Assembly: GCA_021827945.1 (NCBI GenBank)
Contig: JAKATW010000030.1
Location: 1-37,247, forward strand
Length of the DNA stretch: 37,247 bases
Reading direction: 5' to 3'
Source of the DNA: Thermoplasmata archaeon
GTDB taxonomy: Archaea; Thermoplasmatota; Thermoplasmata; Thermoplasmatales; GCA-001856825
The notes under the pieces were generated by a model. That model was given only the letters and a program-made list of their open reading frames with translations, was not told where the DNA came from and did not search any database. Each line of letters starts with the position of its first letter. The stretch's first letter is position 1. Made by a program: the position numbers and the translations under genes. Of the stretch, positions 28,161-37,247 are shown one piece after another.

Positions 28161-29492
28161 CTATGCCACCTCCCTCAGGAATTCCCTGTATGCATTGAAA
28201 TCTTCATTCGTATTTCTCTCTGTCACATTGGTCACAATATTTACCTGGTTCCTGTCGTTAAATCCATAGTCCTTCCCGAGCATGTACCCCGGGTTCAGAT
28301 TGTACTTCTTGGCTATCCGGCTTACGAACGTTTTAGACTCCTTGAGTCTGATCAAAAATTCATTGAAAACAGGAGATCCTTCATATGGAAAATACGTGCC
28401 AAACTCTTTTGCGATCTCAATGAGTTCTCTCGTTCTGCCCATGTTGACTTCTCCAATCTTTCTGAGACCTGAGTCTCCAAGCAAAGAGAGATATACGGCT
28501 GATGCAACTGCCATCAGTGCCTGATTGCTAGTCATGTTGGTTACTGCCCTCTCTCTCCTAATGTGCTGCTCTCTGGTCTGGAGAATCATTGAAAATGCAA
28601 CATTACCATTGTGATCTTTAGTCATTCCCATAATCTTTCCCGGCATCTTTCTGATATATTGTTCCTTAGTTCCGAACAAGCCAACTACTGGACCTCCATA
28701 ATTGAGACCGAGACCCAGCACCTGCCCTTCCCCAATTGCAATGTCTGCGCCGAATTTTCCCGGTGGAGCAAGTACTCCCAGAGAGATTGGGTTAACTCCA
28801 GCTACGAATAATCTCTCCTCTCCAATCATCTCTTTGATCTTTGAGACGTTTGTATCTATGATGCCGAACATGTTTGGATACTCCGCATAGACTCCAGATG
28901 TATTTTCAGTGATCATCTTTTCAAGAGAAGATAGATCGATCATTCCCCTGTCGTCAAAATCGACCTCCTTAATTCTTATGCCTGCACCTTTAGCATAGTT
29001 GTCCAGAACGGCCCGCCTGTTTCTGCTTATGTACTTAGGAACTATGAACTCATCCTTGCCCGTTATGTTCTTCGCCATTCTAGCAGCTTCACCTAGGGAG
29101 GTGGCCACATCGTACATTGAAGAATTTACCGCATCCATCTCTAGGAGCTCTGCAACAAGGCTCTGATACTCGTAAAGAGCCTGCATTATGCCCTGAGATA
29201 TCTCTGCCTGATAGGGGGTGTATGCTGTCAAGAATTCGTTCCTGTTCACGACATTGGCTATGGCAGCTGGAACGAAATGATTATACATACCGAAACCCAG
29301 GAACGAATGCTGCTGATTGACCGTCTTGTTCATGCCTGCATACTCACCAGCTACTCTCCTTATTTCATCTTCATCCAGTCCTATGGGAAGACCCAATATT
29401 CTGGTTCTTATTGATTCTGGGATGTCTCTGAAAAGTTCATCGGGACTTTGGATTTTTAACTCCTTCAATAATTCTGATAGATCGTTACTCAT
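28161..29492 (-). CDS. gcvPA: Glycine dehydrogenase (decarboxylating) subunit 1
   Basis: SFLGFGMYNHFVPAAI; AYTPYQAEISQGIMQALYEYQSLVAELLEMDAVNSSMYD; GAxxxNYGGPVVGLFGT. Confidence 0.96.
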   Translation of the reverse strand: MSNDLSELLKELKIQSPDELFRDIPESIRTRILGLPIGLDEDEIRRVAGEYAGMNKTVNQQHSFLGFGMYNHFVPAAIANVVNRNEFLTAYTPYQAEISQGIMQALYEYQSLVAELLEMDAVNSSMYDVATSLGEAARMAKNITGKDEFIVPKYISRNRRAVLDNYAKGAGIRIKEVDFDDRGMIDLSSLEKMITENTSGVYAEYPNMFGIIDTNVSKIKEMIGEERLFVAGVNPISLGVLAPPGKFGADIAIGEGQVLGLGLNYGGPVVGLFGTKEQYIRKMPGKIMGMTKDHNGNVAFSMILQTREQHIRRERAVTNMTSNQALMAVASAVYLSLLGDSGLRKIGEVNMGRTRELIEIAKEFGTYFPYEGSPVFNEFLIRLKESKTFVSRIAKKYNLNPGYMLGKDYGFNDRNQVNIVTNVTERNTNEDFNAYREFLREVA

Positions 29493-29567
29493 ATTGACCG
29501 GGTCGATATCATTTAGAGGAATAAAACTGTTTTATTGATTTAACCAAAATAAAAAGATATTTAGAAC

Positions 29568-30746
29568 TTGCAATGTTCTCATACAGTGGATTCGAGATAT
29601 CTCCTATTCGTCGCGAGAGCCTTAAGGGGCTTCATATATGGAGTCTTCTCGGTCATCACAATCATATACCTGATAGATAACAAGTTATCTCCTCTGGAGG
29701 CCGGTCTGACGGTGACTGCCTCCATTTTGATAGGTTCATTTCTCACGTTCTACATAACATCCAGGTTTGGAATTGGCTATTCCAGAGCATTCCTTCTCCT
29801 CTTTTCCTTCCTTCTTTTCGCTGGTATAACTGGTATCTTCTTAAGCCCTAGCCCTCTCTTAAAGGCGCTTTTTGCAATGGTCGGGTCGCTAGGAGTGAAC
29901 CCATCTGACAATACAATATTCTCAGCTTATGAACAACCGATCATTGCTAGGATCAAGGAAGACCAACACTCGAAGAACAAACTATTTGCGCGTTACACTT
30001 TCGGGGGCTACATAGCGTCCTCCTTTGGTGCAGCTGCCCTGAATCTGGGGCTGAACCTTTCCTTTGAGATTTCTATAGTATTCGCCCTGGTCGTCATCCT
30101 GTCTTATCTGTTCATACCAAAAATACAGGGGAATAAGAGATTAAAGACAGCAAGAGTGAGCAAGCAGAGCAAGAAAATCACAAGAGACGTCAGCGCTCTC
30201 TTCTCAGTGGATGCTGCCGCAGGAGGATTCGTACTTCAGAGTCTCATGGCGTATTGGTTTAAGTTAAGATATTCCATCAACCTTTCACAGCTCGGTTACG
30301 TTTTCATGGTAGTTGACGTAATAACAGCACTTTCAGTTCTGGTTACTCCTTATATCTCCTCGAGAATCGGACTCGTAAGGACAATGGTTTTCACGCACTT
30401 ACCTTCAAATGTCTTCCTCATCCTGATCCCCCTTGTTCCGACGCTCCCACTATCGCTCCTATTTCTTTTCCTGAGGCAGAGCATTAGTCAGATGGACGTT
30501 CCTACTAGACAGTCTTATCTGAACAGTGTCGTTGAGGGGGAGGACAGGAGCTACGTCGTAGGAGTGTCCAATGCTCTCAGAAGCGCATCGAGTGGTGCGT
30601 CTCCATATATTTCTTCTTACATGATTTCCGTCGCAGCCGGAGCACTTTCGTTTGTCGCAGGCGGGGCTATAAAAATAGCATATGATATTGCATTCTACGA
30701 AAGATTTAAAAGTTTAAAAGAGCATTATGGAAGAGAGGAAAAATGA
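29568..30746 (+). CDS. MFS transporter
   Basis: About 12 hydrophobic segments; VARALRGFIYGVFSVITIIYLIDNKLSPLEAGLTVTASILIGSFLTFYITSRFG; TTG start. Confidence 0.85.
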   Translation: MQCSHTVDSRYLLFVARALRGFIYGVFSVITIIYLIDNKLSPLEAGLTVTASILIGSFLTFYITSRFGIGYSRAFLLLFSFLLFAGITGIFLSPSPLLKALFAMVGSLGVNPSDNTIFSAYEQPIIARIKEDQHSKNKLFARYTFGGYIASSFGAAALNLGLNLSFEISIVFALVVILSYLFIPKIQGNKRLKTARVSKQSKKITRDVSALFSVDAAAGGFVLQSLMAYWFKLRYSINLSQLGYVFMVVDVITALSVLVTPYISSRIGLVRTMVFTHLPSNVFLILIPLVPTLPLSLLFLFLRQSISQMDVPTRQSYLNSVVEGEDRSYVVGVSNALRSASSGASPYISSYMISVAAGALSFVAGGAIKIAYDIAFYERFKSLKEHYGREEK

Positions 30747-30979
30747 CGGTTCTTTCTCTCTGTTACATATGCGGCATGCCAGCGGGGGTAACATGCAAAA
30801 TGTGCGGCAAGCCCGTCTGCTCTGAGCACTATGTGGCGAGATTGGAACTGTGCGTCAAGTGTGCCGGGAAACTGCACTCCCAGAGGTTAGTCTATAAAAG
30901 ACTGAAGGTAGAGATTCCACATTCGACATCTGCGACACCATTGAAAAGCACAGCCTCCAAAAATCAAAATCGGTCTTGA
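30743..30979 (+). CDS. Small Cys/His zinc-finger protein
   Basis: CYICGMPAGVTCKMCGKPVCSEHYVARLELCVKC; ATGA overlap with MFS stop. Confidence 0.75.
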   Translation: MTVLSLCYICGMPAGVTCKMCGKPVCSEHYVARLELCVKCAGKLHSQRLVYKRLKVEIPHSTSATPLKSTASKNQNRS

Positions 30980-31271
30980 CTTCATAAGAATTCAGGTGCC
31001 TTATAAGTGAAGAGGTGAGTCTTTTCCCTTTTGGATCCCAGTCCATCAGGAGTATCACCTCCTTGTGTTCCGTGGACAGGTTTCTACAAAACTTCTCAAT
31101 CGTCACCCGAGAATGGAGCTGTATTATCTCTCCCTCAAAGCTCAACTTTCTCAGAGCTCTGATATCGTTCTTTCCCTCCACAATTATAGGAATAGATCGA
31201 TTCCTCTCTCTCAAATCTTCCAGTGATTTGAAGATCCTCTCAACGTTGTCTTTAGCACTCAACGGACTCAC
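30855..31271 (-). CDS. TOPRIM domain protein (archaeal small-toprim/primase-like)
   Basis: PIIVEGKNDIRALRKL, VILLMDWDPKGKRLTSSLIRHL, C-terminal DFWRLCFSMVSQMSNVESLP. Confidence 0.85.
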   Translation of the reverse strand: MSPLSAKDNVERIFKSLEDLRERNRSIPIIVEGKNDIRALRKLSFEGEIIQLHSRVTIEKFCRNLSTEHKEVILLMDWDPKGKRLTSSLIRHLNSYEVKTDFDFWRLCFSMVSQMSNVESLPSVFYRLTSGSAVSRHT

Positions 31272-31278
31272 CCTCTAA

Positions 31279-31971
31279 TCAGATGGCCTTCGCCCTCACT
31301 ATCAGTTTCTCCGATTCTAATTCCAGGGGGGAGAGATCATAGTCGCCAAAAGTCCCATCAACCTCAAAATTCTCTGAAGTCAACATCTCCCTCAGCTCTT
31401 CTGGAGTTATGGGATAAATGGTTATAGTCTTTTCCACGCTTCTCTTGGTCTGATCGAAAATGCTGTATGAGTACCTGAGCTGGTAACGGTCCCTCAGTCT
31501 CCTCGCCTTCATCTTGAGTGAAATCTCGGTCCTGCCGTCGTTGAACTTTGAGATATCGTATGTTCCTCTCCTTAGCGTGAAACCATTGATGATGTCGACG
31601 AAAAGGAACCCATTCCTGTTCAGGACTCTTCTGGCCTCACTCAGTATCGATTTTTTCTGCTCGTTTGGAACCAGCAGCAAGCTGTTCAGCCCTATGATCA
31701 CGGTGTTGAAGTATTTCTTGAATGGAAGCGTTCTCGCATCTCCCATTACCTTTATAAAGGAGTTGACTGACTTCCTGAGCATGTTGGGATTGATCTCTAG
31801 TCCAATGCCTCCATTGAATTTTGAAATTATCCTCCCAGTACCTGCAAATATCTCCAGATAAGGTGGGGTTGCTGACATAGACTTGTAGAAGGATATGTCT
31901 TGGCTGAATATGCCGTATATCTTGTCATAGTATGTCGATTCGAAATCATAGAAATCTTCAATTTCCCTCAT
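31279..31971 (-). CDS. Class I SAM-dependent methyltransferase
   Basis: YLEIFAGTGRIISKF, IGLEINPNML, GDARTLPFKKYFNTVIIGLNSLLLV, EARRVLNRNGFLFVDII. Confidence 0.9.
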   Translation of the reverse strand: MREIEDFYDFESTYYDKIYGIFSQDISFYKSMSATPPYLEIFAGTGRIISKFNGGIGLEINPNMLRKSVNSFIKVMGDARTLPFKKYFNTVIIGLNSLLLVPNEQKKSILSEARRVLNRNGFLFVDIINGFTLRRGTYDISKFNDGRTEISLKMKARRLRDRYQLRYSYSIFDQTKRSVEKTITIYPITPEELREMLTSENFEVDGTFGDYDLSPLELESEKLIVRAKAI

Positions 31972-32447
31972 CGTTTATATCCTATATCCCTCAGAAATTT
32001 CTTTCTCTCTTCAATGTCTCCGATCTTTTCAACACCAAGGGGTCTCTCTCCATCCAGTACTCCCATGACGCCCCTCCGATCTCCCTCCTCTGCAACAACA
32101 ACTGATAGGGGGTTGGAGGTCGCGGCGTAAAGATTGAGCACTTCTGGAATGTTCCTGATGTGCGGAATCGCGTTGATGGGGAATGAATCCTTAAGGTGTA
32201 CAATGAATACGTGACCGCTACCGAGTTTTTCTGCATTCTTGACTGCACGTTTTATGAGGACTTCATCGTTTCCGTCGAATCTGATCAACCTCCTTCCCGA
32301 TGCCTCGCAGAAGGCTATTCCGAACGTGGCAGTCGGAGACGAGTTCTTGATAGCCTCGTACAGGTCTTCCACCGACTTGATGAAGTGAGACTGTCCAAGG
32401 ATTACATTCTCATCTTCCTTTTCGATGTCTACAACTGAAAAATTCAC
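31968..32447 (-). CDS. Adenosine-specific kinase (DUF355 family)
   Basis: NVILGQSHFIKSVEDLYEAI, FGIAFCEASGRRLIRFDGND, GSGHVFIVHLKDSFPINAI, ATSNPLSVVVAEEGDRRGVMGVLDGERPLGVE. Confidence 0.93.
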   Translation of the reverse strand: MNFSVVDIEKEDENVILGQSHFIKSVEDLYEAIKNSSPTATFGIAFCEASGRRLIRFDGNDEVLIKRAVKNAEKLGSGHVFIVHLKDSFPINAIPHIRNIPEVLNLYAATSNPLSVVVAEEGDRRGVMGVLDGERPLGVEKIGDIEERKKFLRDIGYKR

Positions 32448-32456
32448 TAATTATCA

Positions 32457-32849
32457 ATGAATACACACATAAATTTATTTTCCTTGTCGAGATTGAAAGG
32501 AGTGAAGGCTTTACTTGTGAGAAGAGAGCGAGTAAGGGAAGTCAGGGACGGCCTAATTTCCATGGGGATTGAGTTTTACGAGGAGAGGGACAATTTTCAC
32601 TTCCTGTTCATATTTCCAGAATTGAAGGAGAGCACGGGCTTGAATGGCAAAGTCTGCTATTTAGTGAGTGAAGAAATAGGGGAGGTCAGTACTTCTGGGA
32701 GCACATTCAAGATCGAAGGTCCAAGAGACGCCATTAACCTCTTCGCCCCCCTGTTCGAAAAAAGAGGCTTGAAGGCCAGGATGGAGAACCCTGAGAACCT
32801 GATAGAAATAAAGAAATGGGGGACTAAGTACCTGATCAGTGTCGCCTGA
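32457..32849 (+). CDS. Hypothetical protein (130 aa)
   Basis: Open frame with coding-like composition; convergent 14-nt overlap with rpl15e. Confidence 0.65.
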   Translation: MNTHINLFSLSRLKGVKALLVRRERVREVRDGLISMGIEFYEERDNFHFLFIFPELKESTGLNGKVCYLVSEEIGEVSTSGSTFKIEGPRDAINLFAPLFEKRGLKARMENPENLIEIKKWGTKYLISVA

Positions 32850-33429
32850 GTCTTCCTTTCGCCCTGATAGATGGCCTGGATTTCACTGATCCCTTTCCCT
32901 TAGTTGCAAGTCCTCTCGCTTTCTTGCCTGCAGTTGACAGACCCCTGTAGACTCTTCCTTTTTGGGCCCGGTCTGCAGTCCAGTTGAGGTTCTTGTCGTT
33001 TGTAATGGAGGGATTAGTGGGATCAACAAACATCACTTCGTAGAACTTGTTTTTCCCATCTTCAGCCAGATAGTATGAGTTTAGGAGAACTAGGTTTGGA
33101 TATCTCCTCTGGGCCCTCTCTTCCGCGATCCACTTCTCACTCTTTCCGTGAGTGAGCTTGTTGTAACCGTATCTTCTGGGCCTTCTGCCACCCATAATCT
33201 TGGGCTTGTGGAGTCCCCCTCTCCTCACCTTGACCCTTGCAACAACAAATCCTGGTTTTGCTTTGTATCCGAGTGCCCTAGCCCTCGATAATTTTGTTGG
33301 TGTGGATATTCTCTCTACTGTTCCTGATGCTCTCCATTCTGTCATTCTCTTTCGGACTATCCCTTTCATCTCTTCCTTTGCAGTGAGAAAGTTTTCAGAC
33401 TGGAACGAATAACTACTTTTTGAGGGCAA
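32836..33429 (-). CDS. rpl15e: 50S ribosomal protein L15e
   Basis: ARALGYKAKPGFVVARVKVRRGGLHKPKIMGGRRPRRYGYNKLTHGKSEKWIAEERAQRRYPNLVLLNSYYLAEDGK. Confidence 0.97.
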   Translation of the reverse strand: MPSKSSYSFQSENFLTAKEEMKGIVRKRMTEWRASGTVERISTPTKLSRARALGYKAKPGFVVARVKVRRGGLHKPKIMGGRRPRRYGYNKLTHGKSEKWIAEERAQRRYPNLVLLNSYYLAEDGKNKFYEVMFVDPTNPSITNDKNLNWTADRAQKGRVYRGLSTAGKKARGLATKGKGSVKSRPSIRAKGRLRRH

Positions 33430-33589
33430 TTTACTTCACCTTTGAGCAAACAGGATTGTGACTTGTTATTTATTGATTTCTAAGCAGTCTGGCAATAGAT
33501 GGAATGTCTGAAGAGATTTTTCCTTCATACCAGTTTGTCAATAGTTAGCTCTCGTAATACTAATATATCGCTCTCCTATCTGAAGATGG

Positions 33590-34099
33590 ATGAGCAGTAT
33601 AAGAATAGACCTACCTTCAGACAAGGCGGCGATCATTCTCAAGAGAATTCAAAACAAACTCAGCACTTACAAGGGGTACAAGACAGGGGCAGATGCAAGG
33701 ATATCCTCGCAGGTGCTTGGAGATGATATAGAGAAGAGGATAGACGTCTCCTTGACTAACTTCAAGGCTGCCATAGAGAACCTAGAGATGTACGACAAGC
33801 TCGAAGAGAAGGAAAAGGCCGGTGAAGTCTACAATAAGATCGAGAACCTAAGGAGCAAGAAGGTATCAGTTCCTGCAGAACCATTTCTGGCAAAGGAGGA
33901 AGTCATTCAGAAGTTCTATCTACTCGACGAAGTCGGATTCAGGAATTCTATTGATCTGCTGGACAACATAAACAGCTTCAGATCGGCATCAATATCAGGG
34001 GATTTTGACGCGACCATTCTCCAAAAGATCAGCGAAAATATCGAAAAGATAGCAAGTTTCGTAGACGAAAAGAACCTATCCCTTAAGCCACAGGTCTAG
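33590..34099 (+). CDS. Hypothetical helical protein (169 aa)
   Basis: ATG with TATA-like ctaatatatcg about 25-30 nt upstream; ORF extends to within 4 nt overlap of the MDR gene stop. Confidence 0.75.
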   Translation: MSSIRIDLPSDKAAIILKRIQNKLSTYKGYKTGADARISSQVLGDDIEKRIDVSLTNFKAAIENLEMYDKLEEKEKAGEVYNKIENLRSKKVSVPAEPFLAKEEVIQKFYLLDEVGFRNSIDLLDNINSFRSASISGDFDATILQKISENIEKIASFVDEKNLSLKPQV

Positions 34100-35109
34100 A
34101 ATTTGATAAAGGCCTTCCCGAAGAGCTCCCTGTTCTTCATTGCTTTGTAGGCAATGTCGACTTCTTCCAGGGAAAAGATCTTTCCCACTACTGGAGTAAT
34201 CTTCCCTTCATTGGAAAGATTCAACGCTCTTACCATACTCTTCTTTGTCGAACTGACGCTGCCTGCTATCGAGTTGCCTTTCAATATCAGGTTTCCGAGC
34301 GGAAGGCTTACGGGATTAACGTCGACGTTACCCACAACAACCATTCTTCCACCAAATTTCAGTGATCTGAATGCATCAGTGAAAGTTGGTGATCCAACAG
34401 TCTCGAGCACAAGATCCACGCCTTCGCCGGTTATTTCCTTCACCTTCTTTGAGAAATCAGGGTCACCTACCACAAAATCAGCTCCAGCTTTCTGGATCCC
34501 CTCTCTCTTCCACTCGCTGCTGGTCTCTGCGACGACTGTTGCACCCAGTGCCTTGGCTATCTGAACTGCGTGGGAACCAACTCCCCCACCAGCTCCCGTG
34601 ATGAGAACGGTCTGTCCGGCTTTAAGCCCGCCAACGACTTCCATAGCTTGAACTACCATCCCGGTTACGCAAGCCGAAATAGCTGCTGCTTCTGGAGTGA
34701 CTCTTGCAGGGACTTTGACCAAAGAGATCTCAGGAACATTGATGTACTTCCTGTATGCACCATTCATACTCTCTCCAAATGTCTTCTTGTTCCTGCAGAG
34801 GTTTTCCCTTCCTGATCTGCAGTATTCACAAGTCCCACAGGGTACGTAGATGAGGCTAGCAACCCTGTCTCCCACCTTGAATTTGGTAACTCCAGATCCG
34901 ACCATCCTGACTGTGCCAGAAATTTCGTGACCCGGGACAATTGGAAGGACGAGTCTTGGCATGAATCCTTCCATTGTTAGAATATCTCTGAAACAGATTC
35001 CAGTTTCACTCTGTTCTATTTGGACTTCATTTTCCTTGAGTGGTTCTTCCTCAATTTCTTTGACCTGCGGGTACTCTTTGATCCTTGTTAGGACGGCCGC
35101 CTTCTGCAT
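34096..35109 (-). CDS. Zinc-binding MDR family dehydrogenase (alcohol dehydrogenase / acryloyl-CoA reductase-like)
   Basis: GHEISGTVRMVGSGVTKFKVGDRV, CGTCEYCRSGRENLCRNKKTFG, VLITGAGGGVGSHAVQIAKALGA. Confidence 0.93.
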   Translation of the reverse strand: MQKAAVLTRIKEYPQVKEIEEEPLKENEVQIEQSETGICFRDILTMEGFMPRLVLPIVPGHEISGTVRMVGSGVTKFKVGDRVASLIYVPCGTCEYCRSGRENLCRNKKTFGESMNGAYRKYINVPEISLVKVPARVTPEAAAISACVTGMVVQAMEVVGGLKAGQTVLITGAGGGVGSHAVQIAKALGATVVAETSSEWKREGIQKAGADFVVGDPDFSKKVKEITGEGVDLVLETVGSPTFTDAFRSLKFGGRMVVVGNVDVNPVSLPLGNLILKGNSIAGSVSSTKKSMVRALNLSNEGKITPVVGKIFSLEEVDIAYKAMKNRELFGKAFIKF

Positions 35110-35138
35110 GCACCAGAATAGAATATTGGGATAAATGT

Positions 35139-36149
35139 TTATAGAGTCTTTACGACCTCGTCTCTTGCCAAATCCATGTTCTTCAATTTCTCAAATCCAA
35201 CTTCCCTGCTCCTGGTCCTAAGTCCACAGTCCGGATTGATCCTCAACCTATCCGGTTCCATGAATTTAAGAGCAAACTCGATTCTTTCCTTGATCAGGGA
35301 CGGTGGCTCTAGGAAGTCTCTGTGAATGTCTGTCACTCCCAACCCCAATGAAATCTCTCTTGTAGTTACGTCCGCTGTCTCTTTAAATCTCCGGACGTCG
35401 TCATATCCTTTTCTGTCCTCCCCAAGCGCAACCGGATCCCTGTTCGCAAATTCTAGATTGTAGACCGAAACGTTGAGGGACGGCACTATATTGAACAAGA
35501 GGCCATAGTCTGAGCTGTAACAGACGTGAAGATGAGTCTCAATTCCTTCTATTCCCTTGACGCTCTCGTTCACAGAATCTAGGACAATATCCATCTCTTC
35601 CGGGTGTGTGGTTGCAGCGGGCTCGTCGATCTGAATCTGAAGGATTCCGTCTCCCCAGGCAGATTTTAACTCCCTTATCTCCTGGTTCATTATTCTTCCA
35701 AATGCGAGGGCCAAATCAGCCCTGTTCTTGTAGTGGTCATTGAATGACCAGTCCATAAGAGTGTATGGTCCAGTCACGGGGATTTTTATATTGTTCATCC
35801 CGAGTTCCTTGAACAATCTGATCTCTTCTATATGGAACGGTTCCTTTCTTGAAATGTCTTCATACACACTCCCCTTGTTGTAGTACCTGTTGTCGAATGA
35901 TCTCACCGGTCCAAATATTTCAACTCCGCTCATTCTTGCAATTGGATGCTCGTACATCTCCCATCTATACATTTCCCCCCCAACTCCAATGTTCATGAGT
36001 CCACTTTTGCTGAACAGGTCAAGGGTCTCAAGAGTCGCCTTCTTGGCAACTTTCTCGAATTCCTGGCCCTTGTAAGACCTGAACTTGGAGGATAGATATG
36101 TTGGCTTTCTGAAGCTTCCTATTTCCTGTGTTATAAGATCTTCCATCAT
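35139..36149 (-). CDS. Methionine synthase catalytic (MetE C-terminal/core) domain protein
   Basis: EIGSFRKPTYL, QIQIDEPAATTHPEEM, HLHVCYSSDYG, RLRINPDCGLRTRS (Zn ligands). Confidence 0.93.
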   Translation of the reverse strand: MMEDLITQEIGSFRKPTYLSSKFRSYKGQEFEKVAKKATLETLDLFSKSGLMNIGVGGEMYRWEMYEHPIARMSGVEIFGPVRSFDNRYYNKGSVYEDISRKEPFHIEEIRLFKELGMNNIKIPVTGPYTLMDWSFNDHYKNRADLALAFGRIMNQEIRELKSAWGDGILQIQIDEPAATTHPEEMDIVLDSVNESVKGIEGIETHLHVCYSSDYGLLFNIVPSLNVSVYNLEFANRDPVALGEDRKGYDDVRRFKETADVTTREISLGLGVTDIHRDFLEPPSLIKERIEFALKFMEPDRLRINPDCGLRTRSREVGFEKLKNMDLARDEVVKTL

Positions 36150-37018
36150 TCACCACCCTTGAAACTGAATATCTTCTTGTCTGCAATTACCCTAGGAAGG
36201 AAATCAAAACTTTCTGTATTAGCGACTATCAGCCGTTCGAAATCAGTCGAATAGGGCTTCACTTTCTGAAGCACGTCATCGCCTATCCTAGTGGAATGGG
36301 CATCGACCAATTTTATTCCAGGTATCTCACAGTATTTGGAGTACGAATATGGGTCATCGCCAATTATCGAAAAGAATTTCTTCCCACCATTCAAGTTAAG
36401 CTTACCGGTATTTCCCGTTACCACCAGGAAAATTGTTGTGATATTGTTGAGTTCGCTATACAGCCTGAGATCTTCAGTCTCAAAAGGCTCGTATATTAGG
36501 AGGCGCCTTATTTTCAGTCTTTTAATTATTTCGGAATAAACCTCCCTTAGTCGTTCCTTTACCTCTGAAGTGTCGCCAGAGACCTTGCTCATCTTCAGGA
36601 ATGAATTTATTCCAGGGAGGAAGTGAAGATAAGATTCACTTTCCAGTCCGTGAAATATTGGAAAAGGTGGATTCTCCTCCACTTCCCTGAATTTGTTCAG
36701 TTCGCCCAGATTTCCTATTCTTTCAATTTCTGGCTCCCTGTAAAAGGTGTTGGTCGCCTTGTATCTTGCTAACTGACCGAGTCTTATTCCCTCTATGGAT
36801 AGTGCAATTGGGCGAAGCAGGTCGTACCAGTTGAAGAGCGGGTCTGTAAAGTAATTGAGGGATGCCTCTCTCACAAGATCGTAGTAAAGCGATGACTCTT
36901 CCTGAATCTTTATGGAAATATCTACAGAAGTCAGATCTCCCTTCTCCCATTTACCGTAAGCTTTCCTTAGGTTCTCCGTTCTAGGGTATATCCCATACAG
37001 TAACGAAATCAATTCCAT
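36146..37018 (-). CDS. MetE N-terminal-domain-like partner protein
   Basis: PRTENLRKAYGKWEKGDLTSVDI, NYFTDPLFNWYDLLRPI, THxFYREPEI-like region (TNTFYREPEIE); ATGA overlap with the core MetE gene. Confidence 0.8.
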   Translation of the reverse strand: MELISLLYGIYPRTENLRKAYGKWEKGDLTSVDISIKIQEESSLYYDLVREASLNYFTDPLFNWYDLLRPIALSIEGIRLGQLARYKATNTFYREPEIERIGNLGELNKFREVEENPPFPIFHGLESESYLHFLPGINSFLKMSKVSGDTSEVKERLREVYSEIIKRLKIRRLLIYEPFETEDLRLYSELNNITTIFLVVTGNTGKLNLNGGKKFFSIIGDDPYSYSKYCEIPGIKLVDAHSTRIGDDVLQKVKPYSTDFERLIVANTESFDFLPRVIADKKIFSFKGGE

Positions 37019-37247
37019 CTTTGGTCGCCTCTTTGTACAATTTCTAATGAAGACCGAATCTCCAATTCGAATTCTGTCTCTGTCTTCGAAGTGTTCGAAC
37101 TCATTGGTAAATTTGTTAATGGTCTATATGATATTAAATATTCTTAACAATGAAAGGAAAAAAAGATGCAAATCTAGTCACAGCCTCAAATAAAAAGTGG
37201 AAGCAAGGAGCATGACAGTCCTTCATTTGAACTACCTTCAAGTTATG

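Noticed and set aside
33499-33726. 75-aa plus-strand ORF
   Set aside because: Out-of-frame overlap with the better-supported 33590..34099 gene, which has a well-placed TATA element.
37150-37215. Short plus-strand ORF MKGKKDANLVTASNKKWKQGA upstream of the MetE partner gene
   Set aside because: Very short, lysine-rich by AT bias, no supporting context at the window edge.

Overview
The window is a compact archaeal chromosomal segment. I infer a Thermoplasmata-like lineage from ribosomal protein L15e, the adenosine-specific kinase family, AT-rich TATA-type promoters with apparently leaderless starts, and the surface-protein repeat type; this was not tested by search. It holds about 30 protein genes and one tRNA-Leu(CAA). 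Most genes are ordinary: SDR, ABC transporter, TauE/SafE permease, S9 peptidase, hydroxyacid dehydrogenase, pirin, CDGSH protein, MBL hydrolase, aldose epimerase, glycine dehydrogenase subunits, MFS, methyltransferase, L15e, MDR dehydrogenase and a two-gene MetE. The most notable locus is an eight-gene minus-strand operon (about 16118-25187). It encodes a KorDABC-type 2-oxoacid:ferredoxin oxidoreductase, a 1.1-kaa HdrA-HdrA-MvhD fusion, an HdrC-HdrB fusion and EtfA/EtfB. Nearly every gene junction is a start/stop overlap, suggesting one physically and translationally coupled electron-transfer (possibly bifurcating/confurcating) module. Other points of interest: an unlisted 37-aa ORF in front of the ABC ATPase, a frameshifted DMT transporter, a decayed TnpB-like remnant, an inverted-repeat operator candidate at the pirin promoter, a convergent overlapping gene pair, an HTH plus coiled-coil protein of unknown function, and a repeat-built, sequon-rich surface protein. 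I saw no CRISPR array, rRNA or intact mobile element. No homology searches were run; all assignments come from reading motifs.
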